From Psychroserpens luteus (GTDB taxonomy: Bacteria > Bacteroidota > Bacteroidia > Flavobacteriales > Flavobacteriaceae), in NCBI RefSeq assembly GCF_015319355.1, contig NZ_JADILU010000001.1:310001-374000 (forward strand): a DNA stretch of 64,000 nt, written 5' to 3'. Shown in pieces: positions 1-10,208 of this stretch (position 1 is its first letter; each line of letters opens with the position of its first letter). The translations under genes and the position numbers were made by a program. Under the pieces are notes generated by a model, which saw only the letters and a list, made by a program, of their open reading frames with translations, was not told where the DNA came from and did no database searches.

Positions 1-471
1 GTTGAAATTCAAAATGATGTTAAAGGGAATCTGCAAGCTTTTGCCTCAGAAGAATTATTATTAGGAGAACGTATTATATTAGATTATCCTTCAGCAATTA
101 TACTAAATGAAAAAACTGACGCAACTAATTCTAAAATCAAAAATTCAAAACATTTGGTTATTGGTTCAAATTCTAAAATAAAAGGCTTGGTTCTTTTTCT
201 AGGACAGACAAAACCAAATAATTATGATGTGCAATTAGAACTAAAAGAAAATGCATCAATTACTGGAGAAGTATATTGTAATCAAAATTTTGAATTAAAA
301 GGGACTGTCTTAGGAAGTGTTTATACTAACAATTTTATAGCTAGACAATTTGGTTCGGTTTATCAAAATCACATCTATTACGGTAAGATTATAGCAAATG
401 ATTTACCAAAAGAATATGTAGGTCTTTCATTTGGTAATTCTAAAAAAGGAGTCATAAAATGGTTGTACTAA
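1..471 (+). CDS. C-terminal part of unrecognised protein in a pilin-like secretion operon (5' end outside window)
   Basis: The frame is open from the first base and ends at a stop at 469-471, giving 156 residues; the true start lies upstream of the window. The visible part is rich in short beta-type stretches such as GSNSKIKGLVLF and LKGTVLGSVYTNN, which recalls the stacked strands of bactofilin-like or other beta-helical proteins, but I do not recognise a family. The stop overlaps the start of the downstream prepilin gene by 13 bases, so it is translated with the prepilins and the GspF-like protein and probably belongs to the same envelope machine. No membrane segment is visible in this part. 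Confidence 0.7.
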   Translation, partial: VEIQNDVKGNLQAFASEELLLGERIILDYPSAIILNEKTDATNSKIKNSKHLVIGSNSKIKGLVLFLGQTKPNNYDVQLELKENASITGEVYCNQNFELKGTVLGSVYTNNFIARQFGSVYQNHIYYGKIIANDLPKEYVGLSFGNSKKGVIKWLY

Positions 472-794
472 AAAAAGTAAAAGGATCAACACTTATGGAG
501 ACTTTAGTGGCGACAGTTTTAATTGTAGTTATATTTATGTTGGCAAGTATGATTTTGAATACTATTTTTTCAAATACCATAAAAAATAATACTCAAGCTG
601 TAGATACTCATTTAACCGAATTGCAGTATTTGCAAAGAAATGAAAAGCTGGAATTACCTTATCACGAAGAGTTTGGAAAGTGGCAAATTAATATTTTAGA
701 ACACATAGAAAACGATAAAAGTATAATTGAATTTGAAGCTATTAATTCAGAAACAAATAAAACGATAACTATTGGGCAAAGTAGGACGGAATAG
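459..794 (+). CDS. Prepilin-type N-terminal cleavage/methylation protein (pseudopilin)
   Basis: A short protein of 111 residues with a type IV prepilin N-terminus: a basic leader (MVVLKKVKG), a cleavage point after Gly9, then STLMETL with the conserved Glu at position +5, followed by a hydrophobic helix to about residue 33. The globular remainder is short and acidic, as in minor pseudopilins. Such proteins are cut and N-methylated by a prepilin peptidase and assembled into a periplasmic pseudopilus. It overlaps the preceding frame and the next prepilin gene, indicating a tightly coupled operon ending in a GspF-like platform protein. The specific machine (type II secretion-like or DNA uptake) cannot be decided here. 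Confidence 0.8.
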   Translation: MVVLKKVKGSTLMETLVATVLIVVIFMLASMILNTIFSNTIKNNTQAVDTHLTELQYLQRNEKLELPYHEEFGKWQINILEHIENDKSIIEFEAINSETNKTITIGQSRTE

Positions 795-1248
795 AAAATT
801 AAATGCATTCACGTTAAGTGAAATGATAATAGTGTTAATCCTTACAAGTGTTGTTGTGGGGTTAGCTTTTTCAGTGCTAACTTTAGTGCAAAAGCAGATG
901 CTAGCGATACAAAATAACTATAATAAGAGTTTGGAATTAAATAAACTGGAAACATCACTTTGGCTGGACTTCAATCGCTATTCTAAAATTAGTTACAACG
1001 AAATAGAAGATGAGTTGAAATTTTCTACGGAAATAGAATCTGTTGTTTATAAATTTCATCAAGGTAATATTATAAAAGATAGAGATACGTTTGCTATTCA
1101 ATTGCTAAACAAACAGATTTATTTCGATGGGGAACTATCAGATGACAGTTCAATTGATGCTATTAAACTAGAAACTACGAAGGCATTTCAAAACCAGAAG
1201 TTGTTCGTGTATAAATCTAATGACGCAACATTATATATGAATCAATAA
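772..1248 (+). CDS. Second prepilin-type pseudopilin with noncanonical cleavage residue
   Basis: 158 residues starting at a TTG codon that overlaps the upstream gene by 23 bases; this start keeps a short basic leader in front of the prepilin motif. The motif reads N-A-FTLSE: the hydrophobic helix begins with Phe13 and Glu17 sits at +5, as expected, but the residue before the cut is Ala12 instead of the usual Gly. Prepilin peptidases usually tolerate Ala, so it is probably still processed. The rest is a single helix plus a soluble domain with no recognised motif. It is followed by the GspF-like gene, whose ATG overlaps its stop codon by one base. Confidence 0.75.
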   Translation: MGKVGRNRKLNAFTLSEMIIVLILTSVVVGLAFSVLTLVQKQMLAIQNNYNKSLELNKLETSLWLDFNRYSKISYNEIEDELKFSTEIESVVYKFHQGNIIKDRDTFAIQLLNKQIYFDGELSDDSSIDAIKLETTKAFQNQKLFVYKSNDATLYMNQ

Positions 1249-2384
1249 TGGGATTTCAGTTAGACAACATATCAAAACCTAATAAAGTAAAGGAAGAAAC
1301 CTCCTTTTTTGATACTTCATTTTTACAAAAGGAAATCACACTTTTTGGTAGCTCATTCTCCAATAAAATAAAGGAAGACTTATATACAGAATTAAGCGTG
1401 CTTTTAAAAGCAGGAATTACACTTAAAGATGCTTTAGAATTAATTCAAAGCGCAATTAAAAAGAAATTACACAAAGAAAAATTAACAGCAATTTCTAATG
1501 ATATTATCTCTGGATCTACGTTGTCTGATGCGCTCAAAAAACAAAAAGAATTTACAGATTATGAATATTTTTCTATTAAAATAGGAGAAGAAACAGGTAG
1601 TCTAACAGAGGTTTGTGAACAATTAGGTGCTTTTTTTGAGAGAAAGAACGAGCAACGAAGAAACCTTATTAGCGCACTTACATATCCAATCATTATTTTA
1701 ACTACTGCATTATTAGTAGTAATTTTCATGTTGCAATATGTGGTACCTATGTTTCAAGACATCTTTGAACAACAAAAAGTCGAACTTCCTGCTATCACAA
1801 AGTTTATAATTTATGCTTCTGAATTTATGAAAAGCTATGGATGGATAGCATTGATTTTGTTTTTTGGACTTCTATTTTCAAGAGTTTTTTTAAATAAAAA
1901 GAGATGGTTTAAAAAAGCTAAAGACAGCTTCATTTTGAAATTACCATTTATTGGAGATTTTATTAGAACAGTGTACTTATCTCAATTTACGCAAGCAGTG
2001 TCGTTATTAACAGCTTCAAAAGTCCCTGTGGTTAATAGTATTCAATTGGTTAAACAGATGATTGATTTCTATCCCTTACAAAGTGCTCTTGAAGATGTGG
2101 AGCAACAAATTTTAAGAGGGCAATCTTTAAGCGAAAGCATGAAACCACATAAGCTTTTTGATGATAAAATGATAGCGCTTGTGAAAGTTGCTGAAGAAAC
2201 TAATCAAAATGAGTTTATATTTGAACGCTTAAATAGTCAGTATAATACCCAAGTACAACAGCGTTCAAAATTATTATCAACAGTAATGGAGCCTTTTATC
2301 ATACTTATAGTAGGTGTATTAGTTGGCGTGATTTTGATAGCCATGTATTTGCCTATGTTTAAGTTGAGTAGTGTTTTAGGATAA
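1248..2384 (+). CDS. Type II secretion / type IV pilus platform protein, GspF/PilC family
   Basis: 378 residues, close to the usual GspF/PilC length, with the two repeated cytoplasmic T2SSF domains (about residues 40-165 and 240-365) and three hydrophobic segments near residues 145-170, 195-215 and 345-370. The repeat is visible as LSVLLKAGITLKDALELI in the first half and AVSLLTASKVPVVNSIQLV in the second. GspF/PilC proteins sit in the inner membrane and link the assembly ATPase to pseudopilin insertion. It is the last gene of the operon and is followed by about 200 bases before the RHS genes. The assembly ATPase and secretin would be expected upstream of the window. Confidence 0.88.
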   Translation: MGFQLDNISKPNKVKEETSFFDTSFLQKEITLFGSSFSNKIKEDLYTELSVLLKAGITLKDALELIQSAIKKKLHKEKLTAISNDIISGSTLSDALKKQKEFTDYEYFSIKIGEETGSLTEVCEQLGAFFERKNEQRRNLISALTYPIIILTTALLVVIFMLQYVVPMFQDIFEQQKVELPAITKFIIYASEFMKSYGWIALILFFGLLFSRVFLNKKRWFKKAKDSFILKLPFIGDFIRTVYLSQFTQAVSLLTASKVPVVNSIQLVKQMIDFYPLQSALEDVEQQILRGQSLSESMKPHKLFDDKMIALVKVAEETNQNEFIFERLNSQYNTQVQQRSKLLSTVMEPFIILIVGVLVGVILIAMYLPMFKLSSVLG

Positions 2385-2586
2385 TTCATATGTATAAAAA
2401 AATAATTATGGTCTTTTAAAAGCAATAATTATATTGATTCAATGATATTTTATAATAGCCTTATTCATATTTATTTTAAACTAGAGGTTAAACTCAAGAT
2501 AATTTTTAGTTTTGTTATAATTGTATATAACTTGTGTTCCCTTTCTTATAGGTAACTAAATTAATTTTAATCATTAAATTTTAGAA

Positions 2587-5500
2587 ATGAATCGAACAGT
2601 ATTAATTTTTATGATTCTTGGAATGCTTCAACATTTTCAACTACATTCTCAATCTGAACCAGAACGTTATGTAGATAAATCTCCAGGGGATGAGATATTT
2701 ATGTCTCCAGATGTTCAAGCTTTTCAAACATATAATTTCCTGCCTATAGACCTATATACAGGTAAAGTTAATACTACAATTCCTCTTTTTGAAATTAAAT
2801 CTGGTGGAATTACTGTGCCGATTTCAATTAATTATAATTCTGGAGGAATAAGAATTAGTGATGTTGCATCTAATGTAGGAACTAGCTGGAGTTTAAGTGC
2901 AGGTGGGAACATTTCAAGAGTTGTTAAAGATTTAAATGACAATGATGTAAAAGTGAATGCTTGGCAAGTAGTTGACGGAGATGGAGGTGGTTATACAGAA
3001 TATGATCTTTCTACAGCCGGTTATCATAGAAGGCAGGCTCCTATTAAAAAGAGAGCTTTTTCAAGTGGAACAATTGTCTATTATAATCCTCCATTTACTG
3101 CTAGTGCAGCTTTAAATGAGCCTGGTAAAGTTGATGCGTATCCTGATATTTACAGAATCAATGCACCAGGTTTGAATGGAAAGTTTTTTCTAGAAGATAC
3201 TGTAGGTGAAAATGATCAGATTCTTTATGAGAACAGGCAATACTCTCCTGTCTTTTTGGATAATGCTAGTTTGTCCATGTCAAATACATCTAGATCTAAT
3301 ATTACTTTATATCCTATTGGTTTTACTGGAGATGAAGATGGTAATCCATCTCAAAGTTTGACGTCAGTTTGGGGGGTTTCTCCAGCATATTTAGAAAAAG
3401 ATGTCCTTGATTTTAATTCATTTCAAATTAAGAATGCAAACGGGATAAATTATTCTTTCAATAATAAGGATGTTTTTGAGAATTTCTTCATTCCTGTTTT
3501 AGACATTTGGAATCCTTTTGGGTCTCATTATAATATTGATATTTCAAGTTGGCATTTAAATACTATTAATGACCCTTCAACAAATAAAAATGTTGTATTC
3601 GACTATGAAGAGTATTCTAGAGACTTCCCTGAAGAAGTGGTTAACTTAATGAATAGTAATAATAATCCATATTATGGTACATCCGACTATATTCACCTTG
3701 ATTATTCTAATACAAGTTCTTTACATGCTAATAGTGTTTTAACAAAATGGTCAAATTTAAACCGATTATCAAGTATAACTTGGGATCAAGGAGTTGTAGA
3801 ATTTGAGTATAACCTAAATAGAATTGATTTGTCTGGTGAACAAGCACTTTCTAAAATTGTAATAAAAGATAATAACGGAACGATTATAAAATCAATTGAT
3901 TTTCTGTTTGGTTATTTTTTGTCTGAACAAAGTTGCGATCATCAAGAATGTAAGAGGCTTAAACTTAAAGGAGTTAATATTAATGACAAATTGGGTAATT
4001 CAATTCAAGGCTATAACTTTGAATATTATGAGGAAAATATGCTGCCGAGTAGAAAATCCATACAAAAGGATTTTTTAGGATTCTACAATGGTAATGGAGC
4101 TAATTATGAATTAAATATGTCTTTTTCAGCTGGGCCAAGCCCTATCTTATACTATTATCCTAATCAAGGGCGCAATTCAGTTTTACCTTTTTTAAGACAA
4201 AATAGTTCTAGTCATAGAATAATTAATGGAGATTATAGTCTTGAACCTAATAGCCTTTCTCTAACAGGTTTATTAAAAAAAATAGATTATCCAACTGGTG
4301 GAAGTTCAGAATTTGAATATGAAAACCACACATTTAAATTTCTAGGTTCAGAATATACAGCTGGTGGTGCTAGAATATTAAAACAGAAATTAAGTGATGG
4401 AATAAATGAGAGAATTCTCGAATATTCTTATGTTGAAGATGATAATACGTCCTCTGGCTACATTAATAATATTCCAAATTTTGCTTACCCTAATGTATCA
4501 TCGATTTCAACATCTGTTCCCGAATCAACTTGGGAAAAATACTTTACTATTTATGACAAAAGCAGTAGTGGTTTAGAATTAACTAGTGGAAGTTTTGTGG
4601 GCTATTCAAAAGTTGTTCAAAGAGAGATTGGAAATGGTCGAACTGAGTATAAATTTCATAGTCCAGATGATTTTCCAAATATAGAATCAACTATTACTTC
4701 CTTAGGCACTGGTACTTCTTTTTTAGCCTATAATAGTAAGTTTACAAGTGATTATTTTACAGATTATGAAATAAAAAGAAGTAAACCCTTGCTTGAGGAA
4801 ATTTTTTCAGAGTCTGGAATAAAATTAATAAAAAAGGAATTTGATTATAGTTATGACCTCTTTTTAGAATATATTTTAAATCATAATAAAAGTATAAAAA
4901 CCTCAATTGGCTCTGGACCACCAAGACTAGTTGAGTTTTCTTCTAAGTTAAATATTGAGAGAAATCTGAAATCCCAAATAACTACAACAGAATATTTAGG
5001 TAGTGGAACAATTGTTACGGAAGAGTTTTTTGAATATGATAACACATATCCATTTTTAAAAAGACGAAAAACTAATGATGGGGTTAATGAATTTAGTACA
5101 GAGATTTCTTATCCATTTGACAGTGATGTATCATCATTACCTTATATGAGTAATCTCATACAAGAAAACCGACTTGCTGAACCAGTAAAAAGGTCTTCAA
5201 AGAAAGATGGCTTAATTATAGGTGTCAATATTATAAACTATTCACAATTTAATAATAACTTAATATTACCTCAAAGTACTTCATATACAAAAACAGGATC
5301 TAGTACACCTGAAGAAGGGACAATCATAGATTTAGTAGATAATAATGGTAATGTAATTCAATACCATAATAAATCTAATGTATATACTTCTATTATCTGG
5401 GGATATAATGATGTGCTACCAATAGCAAAAATTGAAAATGCCTCTTATTCAGAATTGCAAACTTATGAATTCTATCTTAAATCGCTTTCAAATAATGATT

Positions 5501-5760
5501 ATGATAATTGTAATCAAGCAAACTGTAATGAACAGCAGTTGAGACAGGTACTTCAAAATTTAAGAAATTCATTGCCAAATGCTTTGGTTACTACTTACAC
5601 CTATGACCCACTTATCGGAGCAACTAGCATGACTGACTCTAAAGGATATACAATATATTATGAGTATGATGATTTTAATCGTCTAAAACAAATCAGAGAC
5701 CAAGAAGGCAATATCTTAAGTAAAAACGACTATAACTACAGGATACAAAACGAAGATTAA
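2587..5760 (+). CDS. Large secreted RHS/YD-repeat-type protein, first gene of an RHS pair
   Basis: 1057 residues with a signal peptide (cut probably after LHSQ, near residue 22) and a beta-rich body. The N-terminal segment reads YTGKVNTTIPLFEIKSGG and then PISINYNSGGIRI, a pattern typical of the first gene of Bacteroidota RHS pairs. The C-terminus carries YD-type repeats, for example TYTYDP and YYEYDDFNRLKQIRDQEGN. It probably forms the first part of a sugar-binding or cocoon-like shell that is completed by the next gene, which starts only one base after this stop. I infer joint translation and assembly. There is no toxin tip here; the variable tip is in the downstream gene. Confidence 0.8.
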   Translation: MNRTVLIFMILGMLQHFQLHSQSEPERYVDKSPGDEIFMSPDVQAFQTYNFLPIDLYTGKVNTTIPLFEIKSGGITVPISINYNSGGIRISDVASNVGTSWSLSAGGNISRVVKDLNDNDVKVNAWQVVDGDGGGYTEYDLSTAGYHRRQAPIKKRAFSSGTIVYYNPPFTASAALNEPGKVDAYPDIYRINAPGLNGKFFLEDTVGENDQILYENRQYSPVFLDNASLSMSNTSRSNITLYPIGFTGDEDGNPSQSLTSVWGVSPAYLEKDVLDFNSFQIKNANGINYSFNNKDVFENFFIPVLDIWNPFGSHYNIDISSWHLNTINDPSTNKNVVFDYEEYSRDFPEEVVNLMNSNNNPYYGTSDYIHLDYSNTSSLHANSVLTKWSNLNRLSSITWDQGVVEFEYNLNRIDLSGEQALSKIVIKDNNGTIIKSIDFLFGYFLSEQSCDHQECKRLKLKGVNINDKLGNSIQGYNFEYYEENMLPSRKSIQKDFLGFYNGNGANYELNMSFSAGPSPILYYYPNQGRNSVLPFLRQNSSSHRIINGDYSLEPNSLSLTGLLKKIDYPTGGSSEFEYENHTFKFLGSEYTAGGARILKQKLSDGINERILEYSYVEDDNTSSGYINNIPNFAYPNVSSISTSVPESTWEKYFTIYDKSSSGLELTSGSFVGYSKVVQREIGNGRTEYKFHSPDDFPNIESTITSLGTGTSFLAYNSKFTSDYFTDYEIKRSKPLLEEIFSESGIKLIKKEFDYSYDLFLEYILNHNKSIKTSIGSGPPRLVEFSSKLNIERNLKSQITTTEYLGSGTIVTEEFFEYDNTYPFLKRRKTNDGVNEFSTEISYPFDSDVSSLPYMSNLIQENRLAEPVKRSSKKDGLIIGVNIINYSQFNNNLILPQSTSYTKTGSSTPEEGTIIDLVDNNGNVIQYHNKSNVYTSIIWGYNDVLPIAKIENASYSELQTYEFYLKSLSNNDYDNCNQANCNEQQLRQVLQNLRNSLPNALVTTYTYDPLIGATSMTDSKGYTIYYEYDDFNRLKQIRDQEGNILSKNDYNYRIQNED

Positions 5761-5761
5761 T

Positions 5762-8700
5762 ATGAAAAATCTAATATATACAATCGCCTTATGTTTTGTG
5801 TCTAGCTTAGTCTTTGCACAAACAGGAACTGAGAATTACATTAATACCACAAGCTATCAAATCAAGACTACTGACGGTATTCATAAGGCTGGTACATCAA
5901 TAGAGTTAACACCAAATGATAAAATAGAGAACGTTTCTTATTTTGATGGATTAGGTAGACTAATTCAGAGTATTGCAAAGCAAGCAGGAGGTAATAATAA
6001 AGATATTATTACTCCAACGATATATGACCAGTTTGGTAGACAATTAAGAAATTATTTACCATATTTAAGATCAAACACATCGTTAGATTATGAGACAAGT
6101 CTTACACTTGACATTGATGGAAATATGACACCATTAAACAATCAATATCTAATAAAATTTCCAGACGATTTAGGAGCAATTCCAAATCCATACAGTGAGA
6201 CAGTATTTGAGTCATCACCTCTTAACAGAGTTTTAGAACAAGCTGCGCCAGGAGAAGATTGGGCTGTTGGTAATGATCACACTATTAAGTTCGATTATCA
6301 AACCAATAATATAGTTGATGAAGTTAAAGAGTTTAGCGTTTCTCACCCTGATAATAATACGGAGCGCACAGAACTTGTTTACAATGTAAATTACACTATT
6401 AATGAGCTTTATAAAACAGTTACTAAAGATGAGAATTGGGTATCAGGAACAAACCATACTGTAGAGGATTTTACTAACAAGAAAGGACAAGTTGTTTTAA
6501 AACGAACTTATAATGAAGGAGAACTATATGACACATATTATGTTTATGACGATTATGGAAATTTAACTTATGTACTTCCTCCTGAAGCATCTGATGAAAT
6601 CTTAGTTATGGATAATCAAGGTTTTCGTATTAGTTCACAAACCAATTATCCTTGGACAGATTTAGTACTTGTTGATGAAGCTTTTGCTGATGATTATAAT
6701 AGAAAACTAGCAGACTATGAAAACGAGGCTATTTTAAATGCAGATATTCAAAATAAATTTGGTGGACAAGGTGGTTTTACTGTCAATACACATGAAAATG
6801 AAGATTTAGTAACATTGAGTATCACTTTTTCTGCTAATACTCCTTTTGCCTTAAAACAAGGCCAATTAGTTTCCTTAAAAGATTATGGAACGTTTAAAGA
6901 TACGGAACTTGGTAGAATAAGTGGTGCTGATTTTGACTACACTTTTATAATTAAAAAAAACGCTATTTATATAGAAAAATCTGGCAAAGGCGATGGGGAA
7001 CTTGCTGGTGTAAATGAAATGTTTAATAGTACTATTAAGCTTGCATATACCCAAAATTACCCTTGGACAACATACACAGATGTAGATCCAAAATTTGCTG
7101 CAGATTATGAAAAGCAACTTTCAGCCTATCCTAATAGTGATATTTTAAGTGTTAATATTCCAAACCAATATGGAGGTCAAGGAGGATTAAATATTACTAT
7201 AGATGAAAACGACAATGTGTTTTTCAACTTTAATAGTTCTACTACAACGCCATTAAAATTAAAGCAAGGACTTGTAATACCGTTAAACGCCAAACGCAAA
7301 ATAGACAATAGAGATAATTTTGAAATTTTTCAAGGATACACTTTATCTATAAAAGATAATAGTCTCCATATTAATGGTAAAGTTGCACTAAACTCTTTTA
7401 TTCGTACTTGTGGCACTATTATGCCAGTAATTCCTCCTGCTACTGTAGAGGGTTTATGCTATATCTACCATTACGATTATAGAAATAGACTTATAGAAAA
7501 GAAAATACCTGGTAAAGATTGGGAATATATTGTATATGATAAATTAGATAGACCTGTACTTTCTCAAGATGCTAATTTAAGATTAGAAAATAAATGGCTA
7601 TTTACTAAATATGATGCTTTTTCAAGAGTGGTTTATACAGGAAAACACCTTTTTGAATCAACTGGTATAACTGATAATTCTGGTAGGCTAGAATTACAAG
7701 AAGTCATTAATCTACAGAGTACTTTTAATGAAACAAAAAGTAATTCTGGACCGTCTATTGATGGAGCCTCTCTTTTTTATACACAAAATATCATTCCAAA
7801 TACAAATATTGAATTACATACCATAAACTATTATGATGATTATGATGCAATAAATTTGGATTCAGATTTAGAGTATCAAAACAGTTATAATCAAATCCTT
7901 TCAGAAAACAACAAAACTCATTCTACTGTAAGTAAAGTACGTGTTTTAGAAACAGTGGATTGGATTACTTCAGCAAATTACTATGATAACAAAGCACGAT
8001 CAATTTTCTTGGTAAGCAAAAACGAATATCTTAACACTCTAGACTGGAGTAAAATTCAACTAGACTTTGTTGGTAAAGTTTTAGAAACCACATCGCATCA
8101 TGAAAAAACAGGTCAAGCTACTATAGATGTTATAGATGCTTTCACCTATGACCATGCACAACGACTCCTTACTCAAACTCAAATCATAGGTAGTGAGACA
8201 GAACTAATTGTAAACAACCATTATGATGAGTTAGGGCAATTAGAAATAAAAAATGTTGGAGGAGCAGTAGGCAGTTCTGCAGAACAATCTATAGGTTTAC
8301 AAACAGTAGATTTTAAATACAATATTCGTGGTTGGTTAAAAACCATTAATGAAGATACAAATACAGTAGATTATGATTTGTTTAACTTTCAATTAAAGTA
8401 TAGCAATCCAATAACAGGTACTCCTTTGTTTAATGGAAACATTAGCGAAACCCATTGGCAAACAGCTAGTGATAATAACCCAAGAAGTTACGATTATTCA
8501 TACGATGCATTAAACAGAATAACTAACGCTAACTATCATGGAGATTACACTTTAAATAACTCACAAGATATTGAGAATTTTAGCGTTAGTAATATTAGCT
8601 ATGATAAAAATGGCAATATATTTAGCTTACAACGTTTTGGCACGAAAGGAACAACCATTGTGAGCACAGATATTATAGACCAATTACAATACACTTACGC

Positions 8701-10201
8701 TCCAAAGAGTAACAAGTTGATGTCAGTCGCAGATTCTGGTAATAAAAAAGCAGGTTATAAAGATCGAAAGATTGTAGGTAACAATTATGAGTATGACAGT
8801 AATGGTAATATGACTGTAGATAAAAATAAAGGGATAATAAATATATCTTACAATCATTTAAACCTACCAACACAAATTATTTTTGACTATAATAACGATA
8901 CCAATATAGATGGTACAATTAATTACACTTATGATGCTACTGGTGTTAAATTAGAAAAAGTATTTAGTAGTAATTCAACATCAACAAATATAAAAATAAC
9001 CAGATATGCAGGTAATTATATCTATGAAGAAGACGACACAGGAGAAGATTTACAATTCTTTAGCCATCCAGAAGGGTATGTAGAGCCAAAAGTTGAGAAT
9101 GATCTAACTCAAGGTTTTAATTATGTATATCAATATAAAGATCATTTAGGGAATATTAGATTAAGTTACTCTGACACTGACGGTGATGGTAAAATTGATT
9201 TAGAAGGAGATGGTCAGGATTTAGATAGTGATGGTGTTTCTGAAGAATATGAAATCCTTGAAGAGAACAATTATTATCCATTTGGACTCAAACATAAAGG
9301 GTATAATAACGTAATAAATGGTACTGACCATAAGTATGGCTTTGGTGGTAAGGAAGAACAAGACGAACTTGGATTAGGTTGGATGGATGTTACGGCTCGT
9401 AACTATGACCCAGCTTTAGGGCGTTGGATGAACATTGACCCATTGGCTGAAGACATGAGACGACACTCGCCTTATAATTTTGCATTCAACAATCCTGTAT
9501 TCTTTCAAGATTATGATGGAATGGCTCCTGGTAGTTGGTATAAAGATAGTGATGCTAATATTGTGCATACTGATGAAGCAACAACACAACAAGAATTTAA
9601 TGATTTAGGAATTGAAGGTGAATATATAGCAGAATCATTTATTGGGGTTGACCAAAATAATACTGGCTTTACTTTTAATTCTGATGGAAGTGTTGGTAAT
9701 ACAGGTGCTTCAAAAGAAGCATTTATTGCTGGAGGTATTGAGGAAGAAAATTTTGTAGATATTGTATCTACTCAAAAAGAATCGAAATCAGATGGAGCAG
9801 TAACTGAGGCATCAACAACATTCGTGGCATCAGCTAAAAACCCATATGCTGCTTTAGTTGGCGCTATAGTTGCAACAGTTATTCTTACAGATGCAGCTGT
9901 AAAAGCAAGTGACGCATTAAGCAATATGCAGTTTGATTTTAGTATTCCATCTTCTGAGGGGAGTTTATCAGAAGGGAATTTTGATAATTTTGCACAAGAT
10001 AGTAGTCCAAATGAGAAGCACGGAGATGATGGTAGAGGATTAACAAAAGCTGGTAAACAAATAAAAGTTTTAGAAGAGCAGTTAGCAAATGCTACTGGAG
10101 CCGCTGCAAAGAAAATCAAACAAAAGATTAAGAATATAAAGCAAACTGCACAAAAGAATAAAAAAGGAACAGAAGACACAAGGACAGGAAAACGAAATTA
10201 A
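5762..10201 (+). CDS. DUF6443 / RHS repeat-associated core protein with variable C-terminal tip
   Basis: 1479 residues: signal peptide (cut after VFAQ), a DUF6443-type region (about 25-250; VSYFDGLGRLIQSI, YDQFGRQLRNYLPY), two related inserted modules beginning YPWT (about 296-430 and 433-546), RHS/YD repeats, and the RHS-associated core near 1170-1258 (YYPFG, GRWMNIDPLAED, SPYNFAFNNP, DYDG). After the core comes a unique tip of about 220 residues with a hydrophobic stretch near 1363-1385 and a Lys-rich, helical tail. In polymorphic RHS systems this tip is the toxin and the next gene is its immunity protein. The tip matches no toxin motif I can name, so its activity is unknown. Confidence 0.85.
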   Translation: MKNLIYTIALCFVSSLVFAQTGTENYINTTSYQIKTTDGIHKAGTSIELTPNDKIENVSYFDGLGRLIQSIAKQAGGNNKDIITPTIYDQFGRQLRNYLPYLRSNTSLDYETSLTLDIDGNMTPLNNQYLIKFPDDLGAIPNPYSETVFESSPLNRVLEQAAPGEDWAVGNDHTIKFDYQTNNIVDEVKEFSVSHPDNNTERTELVYNVNYTINELYKTVTKDENWVSGTNHTVEDFTNKKGQVVLKRTYNEGELYDTYYVYDDYGNLTYVLPPEASDEILVMDNQGFRISSQTNYPWTDLVLVDEAFADDYNRKLADYENEAILNADIQNKFGGQGGFTVNTHENEDLVTLSITFSANTPFALKQGQLVSLKDYGTFKDTELGRISGADFDYTFIIKKNAIYIEKSGKGDGELAGVNEMFNSTIKLAYTQNYPWTTYTDVDPKFAADYEKQLSAYPNSDILSVNIPNQYGGQGGLNITIDENDNVFFNFNSSTTTPLKLKQGLVIPLNAKRKIDNRDNFEIFQGYTLSIKDNSLHINGKVALNSFIRTCGTIMPVIPPATVEGLCYIYHYDYRNRLIEKKIPGKDWEYIVYDKLDRPVLSQDANLRLENKWLFTKYDAFSRVVYTGKHLFESTGITDNSGRLELQEVINLQSTFNETKSNSGPSIDGASLFYTQNIIPNTNIELHTINYYDDYDAINLDSDLEYQNSYNQILSENNKTHSTVSKVRVLETVDWITSANYYDNKARSIFLVSKNEYLNTLDWSKIQLDFVGKVLETTSHHEKTGQATIDVIDAFTYDHAQRLLTQTQIIGSETELIVNNHYDELGQLEIKNVGGAVGSSAEQSIGLQTVDFKYNIRGWLKTINEDTNTVDYDLFNFQLKYSNPITGTPLFNGNISETHWQTASDNNPRSYDYSYDALNRITNANYHGDYTLNNSQDIENFSVSNISYDKNGNIFSLQRFGTKGTTIVSTDIIDQLQYTYAPKSNKLMSVADSGNKKAGYKDRKIVGNNYEYDSNGNMTVDKNKGIINISYNHLNLPTQIIFDYNNDTNIDGTINYTYDATGVKLEKVFSSNSTSTNIKITRYAGNYIYEEDDTGEDLQFFSHPEGYVEPKVENDLTQGFNYVYQYKDHLGNIRLSYSDTDGDGKIDLEGDGQDLDSDGVSEEYEILEENNYYPFGLKHKGYNNVINGTDHKYGFGGKEEQDELGLGWMDVTARNYDPALGRWMNIDPLAEDMRRHSPYNFAFNNPVFFQDYDGMAPGSWYKDSDANIVHTDEATTQQEFNDLGIEGEYIAESFIGVDQNNTGFTFNSDGSVGNTGASKEAFIAGGIEEENFVDIVSTQKESKSDGAVTEASTTFVASAKNPYAALVGAIVATVILTDAAVKASDALSNMQFDFSIPSSEGSLSEGNFDNFAQDSSPNEKHGDDGRGLTKAGKQIKVLEEQLANATGAAAKKIKQKIKNIKQTAQKNKKGTEDTRTGKRN
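9279..9307 (+). repeat. 29-bp exact match to orphan RHS cassette (copy 1)
   Basis: A 29-base segment in the RHS gene coding for the conserved FGLKHKGYN region is identical to 22847-22875 in the orphan cassette 13.6 kb away. It lies just after the YYPFG motif, at the start of the RHS-associated core, which is the natural homology block for exchanging C-terminal tips. Confidence 0.85.
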
Positions 10202-10208
10202 TAAAAAA

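Noticed and set aside
9772-10179. 135-codon minus-strand frame inside the RHS tip
   Set aside because: It lies entirely opposite a clearly coding RHS sequence and its residues look like a reverse-strand shadow.
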